Below, piece after piece: positions 1-8,912 of a stretch of DNA of 21,387 nt. Every line of letters begins with the position of its first letter. The stretch's first letter is position 1. The translations under genes were made by a program, and so were the position numbers. The notes under the pieces are model-generated. The model worked only from the letters and a program-made list of their open reading frames with translations, had not been told where the DNA came from and did not search any database. Source of the DNA: Pelargonium x hortorum (lineage: Eukaryota; Streptophyta; Magnoliopsida; Geraniales; Geraniaceae); NCBI GenBank assembly GCA_036897525.1, contig JAYMTJ010000115.1, positions 1 through 21,387 of the forward strand, in the 5' to 3' direction.

Positions 1-88
1 GTTCTCCAATCATTCCAATCTTCCGTCCATTTCTCGAACCTACGACTTGAAATTCCCATTTCGTCAGTTCTGCTCAATCAAGACACCA

Positions 89-180
89 AGTAGCACTAAG
101 ACACTTACGGTACAAAGAAACCCATTCACAGTAGCACTAAGACACTTACGGTTTCTATCACTGAGCGAAACCCATTCACA
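89..180. repeat. Two interleaved short direct repeats
   Basis: A 23-base unit that starts agtagcactaagacactt occurs identically at 89-111 and 130-152 (period 41). A 14-base unit, gaaacccattcaca, occurs at 117-130 and 167-180 (period 50). The two are interleaved, so the array looks like one local duplication followed by a small insertion in the second copy. No function can be assigned. Confidence 0.85.
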
Positions 181-333
181 CTGAACTTGAAAGCAATCTT
201 TCCTCCAATTCTTCTAATAATCTTACCCTCCTTCTTTCCTCGCTATTGAGATAGATCGGTTCGACTAGAGTTTCCTTGGTACAACAAAACGAAGATGTTA
301 TCGAATCAGTGCCTTCTATCGACTCTGGATGTT

Positions 334-398
334 CCATCGACAGGGCTTACTTCCGCTCCTACTTCCTTGCCCATCGAGAAATTCTATCCATCGACAGG
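334..398. repeat. 11-bp direct repeat ccatcgacagg
   Basis: The word ccatcgacagg occurs at 334-344 and 388-398, with a related ccatcgaga at 371-379 between them. This fits the local duplication habit of the first kilobase. Confidence 0.7.
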
Positions 399-512
399 TT
401 GACTTAGACATTGGACAGCATTCGCCTTAACCACGACCAATTGGAACCAAAAGAAGCAGAACAAACCCGACTTACATTCCTGCCCTGTTTGCTATCACTA
501 CTTGAATTGTAG

Positions 513-794
513 CTCTCATTGAATCGCTCATTCTGTTCCCTCTTGACAGCCTTTGTCTTGAAAGCTTCTTCCCTTGAAAGCGCCTTCTCTCTTTGGACTC
601 ATTCTATCCTGGTTGCTTCCCTCTTGACAGCTTTGCTCATTCTTTTCTTGTGGGTAGATAAGAACCCACGACTTCTACTCAAAGTGAGGCTCGTGTTACC
701 GGTGAAAGAGGTTTTGAACCTACTTCTTTTTCTTACAAAACTCTCTGCTCTTCATTCTCAAGAAAAACTGGAGCTCGATAAGCCAGCGTGCTAA
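513..794 (+). CDS. Hypothetical open frame, hydrophobic middle
   Basis: A frame of about 93 codons is open between an upstream TAG and a TAA, without an ATG near its left end; TTG at 519 is the first plausible alternative start. The predicted product has hydrophobic runs such as SILVASLLTALLILFLW and a charged C-terminal part. The peptide SLLTA appears twice because of a 15-bp direct repeat. The frame is followed by a tandem TAA TAA, after which the same register stays open to 1181. No family is recognised. The repeat content, missing ATG and GC-rich surroundings all allow a chance frame or an old remnant. Confidence 0.2.
   Translation, partial: LSLNRSFCSLLTAFVLKASSLESAFSLWTHSILVASLLTALLILFLWVDKNPRLLLKVRLVLPVKEVLNLLLFLTKLSALHSQEKLELDKPAC
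536..631. repeat. 15-bp direct repeat inside the 513-794 frame
   Basis: The word ttccctcttgacagc is identical at 536-550 and 617-631, 81 bases apart. The distance is a multiple of three, so both copies are read in the same register in the overlapping frame. Confidence 0.85.
716..744 (+). repeat. 29-bp dispersed repeat, copy 1
   Basis: A 29-base segment that begins gaacctacttcttttt is identical to 7522-7550, same orientation, 6.8 kb away. Flanks on both sides differ, so identity stops sharply. This copy lies within the GC-richer block and inside the 513-794 frame; the other lies in TAAG-rich spacer. It is the longest exact dispersed repeat I found. Confidence 0.9.
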
Positions 795-797
795 TAA

Positions 798-1181
798 GGA
801 GACTTGGTCACATCTCCACTTTTAAGGACATGCTCCAACGACTTCCGGTTCACCAGGCCGACTTATAGCTCTAGAAATTTCAATCGACAAAACAAAAGAG
901 GAAATGCAAGGTGCGAAGCAAAGAAAGAACAAGATCTTTATCTAAATGATTGTCAAAACGTCGAACAAGATCTTAAATATCAAATATCTATCAGCCTAAT
1001 TGGGTTTTCAGTATGTAATGACTCTACTCTCTCTCTATATGGTAGAAATGCAAGAACTTGTTTGGGCGAAGAAGCGTGCCATAGCTTAATGAGCCCCCAG
1101 TTCTTCTTCTTAGTGAGGGATTGGTTTCACTCCTTTTTCCTGCTGCTATGTCCTAATATAGGCTTTTCCTTCAGAAAATAG
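798..1181 (+). CDS. Hypothetical open frame after a double stop
   Basis: This frame is open for 127 codons directly after the tandem TAA at 792-797, in the same register as the 513-794 frame. There is no ATG near the left end; TTG at 804 is the only early alternative start. The N-terminal half is polar and basic (for example RNFNRQNKRGNARCEAKK), and the C-terminal part has a hydrophobic run around FFFLVRDWFHSFFLLL. Internal short repeats, gaacaagatctt at 927-938 and 963-974 and gaaatgcaag at 901-910 and 1045-1054, suggest local duplication. No family is recognised. It is the longest frame in the window, but that alone does not show it is a gene. Confidence 0.2.
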   Translation, partial: GDLVTSPLLRTCSNDFRFTRPTYSSRNFNRQNKRGNARCEAKKEQDLYLNDCQNVEQDLKYQISISLIGFSVCNDSTLSLYGRNARTCLGEEACHSLMSPQFFFLVRDWFHSFFLLLCPNIGFSFRK

Positions 1182-1809
1182 AGTCACTAGACTAGGGCAG
1201 TTGAAATACGGGATATACAAACAAAGCCCTTGCGCTTTTATGGGAGATTGTGTTATACGGAATTCAAGGGTATCGCTGGGGTGTAGGCTAATATGTAACT
1301 CAGTCACAAGCTCTGTTTCGGGAGTAGTACTAACACTATAACCAAGGCTCTAAATGTTGAACTCAGGGTTTCGGGAATTTCTGTAGCAGTTTTATTAACT
1401 AAGGAGGTTAATTAACAGGCTCTGTTGGTACCAGAATTTAGTGCTTTCCATTCGCTTTAACAAATGGGAAGTAATCTACAGCAAAGCAAGGAAATTCATA
1501 CAAGTAAGCTTATTAACAGATAGCTATGGAGAGTGTTAAGAAGAGGGTATTGGCTCTGGAGAATCGGAGTATGAAACAGGCTACCGAAGGTAGAATAGGA
1601 AAGCAGGGATCCCTAAGACAGTTAGAACCAAGCAAGAGTCTAGGAGAAGATATGGTAGAGAGACTTACCTTGTAGAGGATATGGGTATTCTTCTCTTGTT
1701 GTTAGGAAATAGAGTAGTATTAAGATCTTTCTAGTTTCTTAGAGTAAGGAGTATTCCCTCTTAGTTAGATAATTCTATTAGTGTATAAATGAATAGTTTA
1801 CCTTATTAG

Positions 1810-2022
1810 TCATTCTAGTTTCATTGTTCTCTTATAAGTTGACTCAGTAAGGTGTTTATTCAAGGGAAGCTTCGATATTGACTTGTATAACAACCTCACT
1901 AGCAGAACTGATAGAAAGTAAATACAGAACTCTTTATACTCAGAGAAGAACACCCTTTTGATTGTGTATGCACCTATACAGGATTGATTAGTCCCTCTAA
2001 TTGTTATGATACCCTCTATCAC
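1810..2022 (-). CDS. Hypothetical small frame, minus strand
   Basis: A 70-residue frame starts with GTG. The product has one hydrophobic stretch (EFCIYFLSVLLVRLLYK) and a basic C-terminal tail. Read with TGA as tryptophan, the open frame extends upstream to about 2079, giving about 90 codons, but still without an ATG. No family is recognised. In a spacer so full of stops a frame of this length stands out slightly. Chance remains a good explanation. Confidence 0.15.
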   Translation of the reverse strand: MIEGIITIRGTNQSCIGAYTIKRVFFSEYKEFCIYFLSVLLVRLLYKSISKLPLNKHLTESTYKRTMKLE

Positions 2023-2153
2023 GTAATATCAACTACAAAGTAACCCACTCAAGACCTTTAAAACAGCAACCTTTTGAGTTTACCAGCTGTAAAACTTAGA
2101 TTGAAACAGATATTGACTCAATTAGCTTTAAGATTGACCTCTTTCTTACCCTT

Positions 2154-2181
2154 ATTCTTACTCATATTCTTACTCATATTC
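2154..2181. repeat. 12-bp tandem repeat, 2.3 copies
   Basis: The unit attcttactcat is repeated head to tail at 2154-2165 and 2166-2177, with a partial third copy. It is a short tandem duplication in pyrimidine-rich spacer. Confidence 0.85.
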
Positions 2182-4678
2182 ATAACAAGTTTCTTATCCC
2201 ATAAGACCAACACCCAGACCTATTTGGAGGAGATATAACCATCTTTGTTGCTAAACTTGCATTGTATTACCCTATTTTGTTTCTGTTACACCTCATAGCT
2301 TTCTTACTACGTTCCGATCCCTAAAGCTACTAATATACTTTAAATCACCTATCTTTAATAAGCTAACCTATCTCCGTTGTTAATTCTTAGCCAATTAGAA
2401 AGAATATTGTCAGTCTGTTTATTCAGTCTTCCTAATATAGTAGATAATTGTTGTTAGGAACCAGAGCTAACTAGGAGGATCATGACCGGTTGGTGGTAGT
2501 TCTAGTTTGGGCACCTTATCATGAGTAGTAGGTTCAGGAGCATTTAGCAGCTTAGTGGGATCTTCATGAGATTGATTACACGGTTTATCCTTGTTATTTA
2601 TATCTTTATTACAAGTCAGTTTGTCTAAGACATCATCTACTTTATCAGAGCATTGAATTGAGTTGTTTCGCTAACTCTTGGAGCATGTTCAGGATGGATA
2701 GCTTGTTCTGGAAGGATAGCTTGCACTTTGAGTTCTATCTCTTTACCAGTTGGTTTGTTATTTAATAAAGAAATAGAAGTTAGACTGGGAGAAGATACTG
2801 AATATACATAAGAGTAAGAAGAGTAAGACGGTCTATACTAATACTAGCACTTATAACTCCTAATAAGCCTAATAAGAGAGTAGGGAACCTGAAAGGGAAT
2901 AGGAATTTTGCAGGGGGTTTTCTCATTACTAGCTTTTCAGACTATAGCCTGTAATTGACTTCTTATGGACTTTACATTCTTTTAATGCTATTCCTTTCTT
3001 ATCTTAGGAGATAGAATCTCTCTGTACCATACACCAAATCTTATTCTTCAAAGATAGACTTCTCTTTGTCACTCATTACCCTTAAGGACACCCTTATTAG
3101 TGAGTACTTTCAAAGCAAGGAGTCCTTTTAGGCAGGCAGCTACAGAATACTGGAATACATGAGTTCAACTCGCACCCTACATAAGCCATAAGCAAGCTTG
3201 CCTAAACTCTATCTTAAAGGAAAATCCTAGGAATATGCTTTTAGGGCAGCTTGATGACGTCAAACCCTATCTTAATATAAGACTGTAAGACACTAGTTAC
3301 AGTAACACAGGAATAGTTGAGTACTTCTAAGACTGAGAAAGATAGATATTGCTTTCTTAATTACACCTTCCTAAGCCTGAAAGGACTCTGATTAAACCCT
3401 CTACTTTCTCTTGACCTGATTGTCGGAGCAAAGCTATAGGCATACTCTATCTTTTTGTTTTCCTATTCATTTTAAAGCTACCCTTACTTTCATGATAAAC
3501 TCTACCTTGAATCTTTGTACCACTCTCTTCAGAGCTTGTTGTTAACTCCTCTATAGCAGAGTCTGTATTATAGCTTGCAGTTTCTTAATAGCAATACCTT
3601 AGCCATAACTTTCTTATGCCTACTACCTAGACCTATTTAGAACCTGAATACAAGAACTAACCATCAACTGTGTCCCTTTATCAATCCCTTACTCTCTTAA
3701 GTCTTATCGTTGTCTTTATTAGTTAGTTTCTAATTGTATAGCTTGTTCAGGTTATTACCTCAGTGTCTTTGTAGCTATTTGTATTCCAGGTTTTTTGGAG
3801 AAGCTCATCTCCATTTAGTTAGTCTTAGTACAATACAAGATTGATAAGATTGAAGGGGTTTGAAGCCTTATCTTACTTACTAGTAGCTCTAGTTTAAGCA
3901 GAACTACAAAGACAGAAGATAAGGACTCAACTAACACACAAAAAGACGGCTAGAATCTCCCTTCTTTCTCCTCCTTTTTGGCCCTAGATCTATCAGACTA
4001 AGCTAATCCCTTAACTTAAACTGAAAGGACTCATACGTAAGGTTGGTCTGTCCTATTTTCTCAACTCAGCAACTATCCCTCGGTGATCCTAGATTCGAAC
4101 TCTTAGTTTCTTATAAAAGCCAAAGCACCAGATAGAAATAACAAAAGAGGGCCTTAGAAAGGTTAAGAGCTGAAGGAAGATATAGAAAGAAGCTTTCTAC
4201 GAGAGTCTATCCCTTAACTAAATCCTAGTTTTATTGCTTTGACTAGAAAAAGGATTCAGAAGAGGCCTGGGCTTAATAGACCCTGTTTTCTTTTATATAG
4301 GATATCCTGCGTTCAGATAATTGCCAATATTAAGTAAGAGCAACTCTATAGCCCGAAGAGCTACCAAGGTTCTAAACCAATGATCTCAACAAGGAATGTA
4401 CTTTCGCGGAAAACTCTGGATTTCATTTCACAATCTTATTTAGAGAACTAGGACTGTACTCCCTTAGAATGGCTTACAAGCTTACAAGAACATTAGCAAG
4501 ACAAGTTTGACTTTACCGTCCATTTTCTTATGTTGGGTCTTATCTTGATCTTGATATTGACTACTGTGATTGCTGGAGGTCATTTCCTTAGATAGAGTAG
4601 ATGGTACTAAGTTTTTCTACCTAGTAGTAAGAGACCTAAAACCTCCTCTTGCGCTGAAACTCAGTCTCATAGAGAGTT

Positions 4679-4703
4679 TCTGTATCTTGTCTTCAGTATA
4701 AGG
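4679..4703 (+). repeat. 25-bp dispersed repeat, copy 1
   Basis: This segment, beginning tctgtatcttgt, matches 7154-7178 at 24 of 25 positions in the same orientation. Flanking sequence diverges at once. On the minus strand both copies read PYTE(D/Y)KIQK, but the frames differ outside the repeat, so a shared protein is not shown. Confidence 0.85.
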
Positions 4704-5022
4704 GCAGATGCAGAATTAGGAAGAAAGAGTAAGGCATACAAGTAAGGTTTTAACAAGTTATGAAAGAAGGAATAAGAAGTTGATGGGTCCTATCGAAAGG
4801 GTGTATTCAGATACTAAAGGAGCTCCCTTGCTCTGTAGATTCCGTCTAAGATAAGGTTAGTATCCTCCCAAACGAGACATAGCACAAGAAAGAGGGAACG
4901 ACTCTAACAAAGAAGACATACTAAGATCTCCTACTTCTTAGTCTTGATTGACTTCTTCCTAAGACTCTCTATTAACTATAAAGAAATAGAACCAACTATC
5001 TATCTATTTTATAAGACTTTTG

Positions 5023-5067
5023 ACTATAAGATAAGAATAAGAAAGACTGATTACTATAAGATAAGAA
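5023..5067. repeat. 15-bp direct repeat, period 30
   Basis: The word actataagataagaa is identical at 5023-5037 and 5053-5067. It lies in a purine-rich run with further weaker echoes of AGATAAGA. Confidence 0.8.
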
Positions 5068-5189
5068 GATAACTAAGACTAGAAAACAATGACACTGATT
5101 AATATACTGAGACTTTATGAGTCTAACTATAGCTATAAGCACTATCTAGAATGGAAGACAAGAACTAGAGGGAAGACTAAGACTGACAG

Positions 5190-5212
5190 GCTTCCTAGCT
5201 TCCTAGCTTCCT
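5190..5212. repeat. 8-bp tandem repeat gcttccta
   Basis: Nearly three head-to-tail copies of gcttccta open a 150-base stretch rich in CT, GCT and GGCT words (about 5190-5345). That stretch contrasts with the surrounding TAAG-rich sequence. Confidence 0.85.
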
Positions 5213-5456
5213 GGGTTCTCTTGCTCTAGCTCTGTCTCTGGTTGTTGGTTCTCTGGCTGCTATGGCTCCATCTCTACTAGCTATGCTGCTTCTACTGTCT
5301 CTGGCTCGGTCTATTGCTAGTGCTAGGTCTCCGGCTGCTTATGCTATTGCTTATGAAAGAAGTCAGTCATTAACAAAGGATGTCATAATGTGAGATGTCC
5401 TACCTATGTATACTACTAAGGGACCTCCTAACCAAGATAGATTGGTTACTCGGTAA
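5199..5456 (+). CDS. Candidate small membrane-type frame (longer in code 4)
   Basis: The frame is open from 5199; the first ATG is at 5262. In the standard code it ends at a TGA (5391-5393), giving 43 residues that begin MAPSLLAMLLLLSLARS. If TGA is tryptophan, it continues to TAA at 5454-5456, for 64 residues from ATG. It has a hydrophobic N-terminal segment, then a polar tail that ends near the first shared word of the triplicated module. A similar tail reading (a TKG-P motif followed by a basic end) can be seen in the first module copy near 4805-4850. The sequence is low-complexity and the hydrophobicity follows largely from pyrimidine richness. No family is recognised. Confidence 0.2.
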
Positions 5457-5810
5457 GATTGACTCTTAACTCTCGCTCTCCCCTCCTAAATGAGTTGCTA
5501 CAGAATACATGAGGGACTAGAAGACAAACGAATTAAGACAAGCTTACCTCTTTACCAATCGAATAACTACTAGAACAAGATAGACTGTATAAAGAAGACT
5601 ACTATCATACCTAATGACTAGTACTAAATAGACACTTATCTATCTTATATAGACTATAGACAGAATGAGTTGAATATAATAATAAGAATAGCAAGAATTA
5701 GAACAGGAAGAGACTCTCGTTTTTCTTTCTCTGGTTAGCTTATCTTCCTCTTTCCTCTTTACTCGGGCATGCTAGCTACACCCCCTTTCTTTGGTGACTC
5801 TAGCTTAGTA

Positions 5811-5859
5811 GCATCCTATAATGACAGCTACTGGTATAGCTCTGGCTTAGCATCCTATA
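5811..5859. repeat. Imperfect direct repeat, period about 39
   Basis: The word gcatcctata occurs at 5811-5820 and again at 5850-5859, each preceded by a gcttag word. It belongs to a GCT/TCT-rich stretch that resembles the one at 5210-5345 upstream. Confidence 0.65.
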
Positions 5860-6231
5860 GTGTACTGGCTCTGGCTCCTGCTTGGTCTAAGGGGATAAGA
5901 CAGTCCTTAGTCAGAGGCATTAACAAGAACAAGTCATGAAAGAATAACAGAAGATAAGAGTGGTTGTGTTTTCTCAGGTAGAAGCCTTAACCTCCTAAAG
6001 TCTTTACTCGGTAACAAGGAGGTACTCATGACTTTCATAAGGTTAGTATCCTCTTTCTCGAGTTGCTACAGAGCACATGAGGGAACTAAGAGAAGGAAGA
6101 CTTTCACTTGATTGAGTGACCTACCAGAACTTTAGCTTCGCTAGATTCACTTTCTGTCTTCTTGAACTTGTATTACTGAGCTAGACTTTGTAGCTTTGTC
6201 CTGATAGGTTTGACAGGACTTGCTTTAGCTA

Positions 6232-6246
6232 AAGGCGCGAAGCCCT
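6232..6246 (+). repeat. GC-rich 15-bp inverted repeat, arm 1
   Basis: The word aaggcgcgaagccct is the exact reverse complement of 8363-8377, 2.1 kb away. The element can fold on itself: GGC pairs with GCC around a five-base loop, with further pairing outside. Such compact GC-rich hairpins in AT-rich surroundings are known as mobile or recombinogenic clusters in several fungal and green-algal mitochondrial genomes. That this is one of them is an inference. Confidence 0.75.
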
Positions 6247-6989
6247 GTTGTTGATGTTACTGGATCTTTTTTAACAGGTTTTCAGTTTTCACTCTTTAAT
6301 AGAATTGAAATTCAGTTAGTTTGCTAAGTCTCAGGGGTTACCTACTTAACTTAGTTCTCTCAGAATCAGCAAAGAATTCCACAGCTAATAAGAGTTCCAG
6401 TTAGACTAAGAATATCAAAATGGACCATTTCCTAGCTTTAGCTTTACAAAACTACTTCAAATCCCATTCGAAAGAGATAGATCTTCTGTCTTCTTACTGG
6501 CATTCCATTGGGTGTAGTTCTTCTTGACAGAGTGCCAAGCCTCTTCCTTTCCTTACTGGCGAGCGTAAGCATAAAAACAAACTGATGAATAGTTCTATTC
6601 TAACAAGCTTAACTTAGAACTTTAGTTACTGGAAATAGAAGAAGCTTATACCCTTTAGATCCGGGGAGACTCCTCATTATCTGTTTATATGACCCTCTTT
6701 CACTATTAGCTATACAAAGATCGGAAGTCCCTATCCTTCTTTTACGTTGCTTTAAGGTCTGATTCTTGCTATATGGGCGGTCAAAGTCCTTATTATCCTA
6801 GTTTACGGGCTTACTCTTTCTATTCTTTCCTCGTAAACAAAGATTCTACTGGAAATGAGTACCCTTAAAAAGAACTCTTACTTGAATTAAGGACTTATTA
6901 TGCCTTGTTACTAAGGAGTCCCTCTTGTTCTTGAGTTGTATTCCCGGATTACAATATAGAAAGATAAGAGTAGTTCTTTCTCTCCTTTG

Positions 6990-7262
6990 CTATCTAGAAT
7001 ACCAAAAAGAGCTCTGAAAAGGTTTGGCACTTAAAATAAAAAGGAATAGAAGATCTTCGTAGAACTTCTTTGTTAAAGGATTTTGGGCTCTGTAAGTAAC
7101 ATGGGAATCAGTCATCAATAGCAATCCATTTGCATTCCTATAGTCACTACTCTTCTGTATCTTGTATTCAGTATAAGGAATAAGGAATCCTAACAACCAA
7201 CCCCTGGCCTGGAAACTAAGAAAAAGAGCTACTCTGTCTGAGAAAGAAGGGAAAGAAGACTC
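6990..7262 (-). CDS. Hypothetical frame, minus strand
   Basis: An open frame of about 90 codons reads leftwards from 7262 to a TAG at 6990-6992. It has no ATG near its start; TTG at 7196 would give 68 residues. The predicted product is mixed, with polar motifs such as YTEYKIQKSSDYRNANG and a hydrophobic aromatic end (DLLFLFILSAKPFQSSFW). It contains the second copy of the 25-bp repeat (7154-7178). No family is recognised and there is no visible start signal. It is one of the less repetitive translations in the spacer. Confidence 0.2.
   Translation of the reverse strand, partial: ESSFPSFSDRVALFLSFQARGWLLGFLIPYTEYKIQKSSDYRNANGLLLMTDSHVTYRAQNPLTKKFYEDLLFLFILSAKPFQSSFWYSR
7154..7178 (+). repeat. 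25-bp dispersed repeat, copy 2
   Basis: It matches 4679-4703 at 24 of 25 positions in the same orientation. It sits inside the minus-strand open frame at 6990-7262. Confidence 0.85.
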
Positions 7263-7521
7263 TCATGCCTAACTAACCTGTCTACCTGTATTCTTATGCT
7301 TCCTGTGAGCTAAAGACTTGTCGAGATACAGATTCTGGCTCTTATTCTGTGAACTCATTCTACTCATTCTTATGGGCCTTGTTAGTATAGTACGTACATA
7401 GGTAAACCGAATAGATAGACTCAAACCTAAGTTCGTTAACGAGGGAACACAGCCTTAGATTGAGATCCCTTTGACCTAAGAAGACCTAAAAAGTGGAGGG
7501 TCCATTTCTCACTGCTAAATC

Positions 7522-7550
7522 GAACCTACTTCTTTTTCTTACAAAACTCT
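7522..7550 (+). repeat. 29-bp dispersed repeat, copy 2
   Basis: It is identical over 29 bases to 716-744. Flanks differ on both sides. Its presence in the spacer links the GC-richer first block to this region by a copying or recombination event. Confidence 0.9.
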
Positions 7551-7977
7551 TTGATTTACCAATTGAAAATGCTAAGCTAATTCCTAGTCTATTAGGTCAC
7601 TCTTATCCTGACTAAGATCTATATAACCGAAAAGAATAGTCAAGAAGAACTAAACGATCTCCTAAGTGATTCATCTTCTAGCTCATTACTTCAAAGAGAA
7701 TGCCCTCTCCTCTTCTCTCCTCTTACAGCCCTGCCTTATTTCTTCATTTCAACCCGTATCCAATAAGACCTCCTTTTGTATATAGGAGCTGAGCTACGGA
7801 AGACCTTCATCTCTGTTGAAAACCCGTAGAAGTTGCTAGTAGGATACCCTCTGCTGCCCTACTTACCATGATACAGATACCTAACAGAGCTTTAGAATTG
7901 ATATAATTAACAATTCCATTAGAGACCTAATAAGAAAGAAGTATAGAACTTCCTGGATTAAGAACTTGTACTATGTA

Positions 7978-8020
7978 GCTTATCGTTAGGGAGCTTGGGA
8001 GAAGATCTTACCGACCCAGA
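7978..8020 (+). repeat. Two-part signature, copy A
   Basis: The words gcttatcgtta (7978-7988) and atcttaccgacccaga (8005-8020) both recur in the same order at 21224-21234 and 21277-21292. Each pair is preceded by a TATG word and followed by an AGGTTAA word. The spacing between the two words is 16 bases here and 42 bases in the other copy. Constant words at variable spacing could mark a structured RNA, a protein-binding site or a mobile element end. None is demonstrated. Confidence 0.6.
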
Positions 8021-8187
8021 ACGAAGGTTAAGTTTAGTAATGAGTATACATACCACTATAACCACAAATTCCTTGTTAAGTTAAAAGAAAAACGTTATCT
8101 TTGCTCTTAGGTTTCATTCCCATTTTGATCTATCTATTCCTTAACTTCTTACTGGCCTTGGTAAACTCTCAAAAGGTCATAAACTCT

Positions 8188-8224
8188 CTAATAAACTCAG
8201 AAAGAACTAATAAACTCAGAAAGA
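8188..8224. repeat. 18-bp direct repeat, period 19
   Basis: The word ctaataaactcagaaaga is repeated at 8188-8205 and 8207-8224. A shorter echo, taaactctc, lies just upstream. Confidence 0.85.
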
Positions 8225-8362
8225 GACATATAAGGCACTCCTCCGAGACAAGGAGACTATAGAGCCAGCTACAATTCGAAACTGGTTAGACTCTCTGAGA
8301 TCCTAGCGCCCTCTTTCTTGCTAAGGGGATCTTCCTCTTGTCTTCTGTCTTTATTTATATAG

Positions 8363-8377
8363 AGGGCTTCGCGCCTT
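8363..8377 (+). repeat. GC-rich 15-bp inverted repeat, arm 2
   Basis: The word agggcttcgcgcctt is the exact reverse complement of 6232-6246. On this strand it folds as a five-pair stem, with one G-T wobble, around the loop ttcgc. The next bases are an A-run (aataaaaaaa). Confidence 0.75.
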
Positions 8378-8622
8378 AATAAAAAAATAGAACTATACTA
8401 AGAAAGTCCTATAAGACTCAATTACCCTTGTATAGATTGGGGGTTAGGAGTTCTTAGTTGCTTTTCAGTATACTTATTTTCCTCAGGGTTTATTAGTCTT
8501 TTACTACGCCTATTCAAGATTCCTGGGTTTATCTTAAGAATCACAAGTTAGATATTATTCCTGAATTAACAACAAATAGAACCCTATATTATTCAATGAA
8601 GGAAGAGTTGAAGACACCCTTT

Positions 8623-8642
8623 AAAGTAAAGTAAAGTAAAGT
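8623..8642. repeat. Pentanucleotide microsatellite (aaagt)4
   Basis: Four perfect copies of aaagt lie just before the texture change at about 8690. Slippage-prone. Confidence 0.9.
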
Positions 8643-8733
8643 GGGTTTCCTTTAGGATACTTTTTAAAAAAGAGAGATTCCCTTATTGTAATTACGGAAC
8701 TCTTATTAAAAACCACAAGGGGGACTTTTTCTC

Positions 8734-8743
8734 GGGGGCCCCC
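8734..8743. other. Perfect GGGGGCCCCC palindrome
   Basis: A ten-base perfect palindrome of five G and five C lies in AT-rich DNA, a few bases downstream of another G-run (caaggggga). A short hairpin, ggtac-gaa-gtgcc with one wobble pair, follows at 8772-8784. Function unknown. Confidence 0.7.
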
Positions 8744-8912
8744 TGCTTTTCGGGTCTCTTGATATGTAGAGGGTACGAAGTGCCTTTTTGCTTGGCTAAG
8801 AAAAATGGCTATTACTTGAGTGGTCGTAAGGAGCTCCGGTGGGTCTAATACTTATTCTTGTTAGTTTAGTTATGTTTTTCTTCGTACAGGTGTATAAAGA
8901 CCCTTAATATAA

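Larger units (their letters stand above)
1..1190. other. GC-richer block with few stops
   Basis: This stretch is visibly richer in C and G than the DNA that follows and lacks the dense TAAG/CTTA words that begin after about 1190. It contains several short direct repeats and two open frames in the same register. No known gene was recognised. It may be a fragment of different origin or an old coding remnant inserted into the spacer. The right edge is judged by eye from the change in texture. The left edge runs off the window. Confidence 0.4.
4740..6090 (+). repeat. Degenerate module present in three copies
   Basis: Three stretches, near 4740-4870, 5340-5520 and 5915-6090, share a series of short words in the same order. 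These include a tgaaagaa-like start, ttactcggtaa at 5446-5456 and 6004-6014, and taaggttagtatcctc at 4852-4867 and 6038-6053. They also include gagttgctacaga followed by a catgaggga word at 5492-5504 and 6060-6072. A further fragment, gctacagaatac, occurs at 3139-3150. The offset between the last two copies is about 560 bases. The copies are much diverged, so the duplications are old or the shared words were kept by selection or repeated conversion. Function unknown. Confidence 0.6.
1190..8690. other. TAAG/CTTA-rich spacer
   Basis: About 7.5 kb of spacer is dominated by the words TAAG, CTTA, TTAG, CTAG and AGATA on both strands. Because these words carry TAA or TAG forward and in reverse complement, every frame is broken within tens of codons. 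Purine-rich and pyrimidine-rich runs alternate. No conserved gene, RNA gene or complete mobile element was recognised. It holds the repeats and short candidate frames listed separately. The texture is like that of expanded organellar intergenic DNA. Confidence 0.5.

Noticed and set aside
3361-3495. 45-codon register with hydrophobic translation if TGA is tryptophan
   Set aside because: No start codon, short, and the hydrophobicity follows directly from the pyrimidine-rich DNA.
4083-4105. gattcgaact, resembling a minus-strand tRNA T-loop
   Set aside because: The neighbouring bases do not form a T stem and no acceptor or anticodon arm is present.
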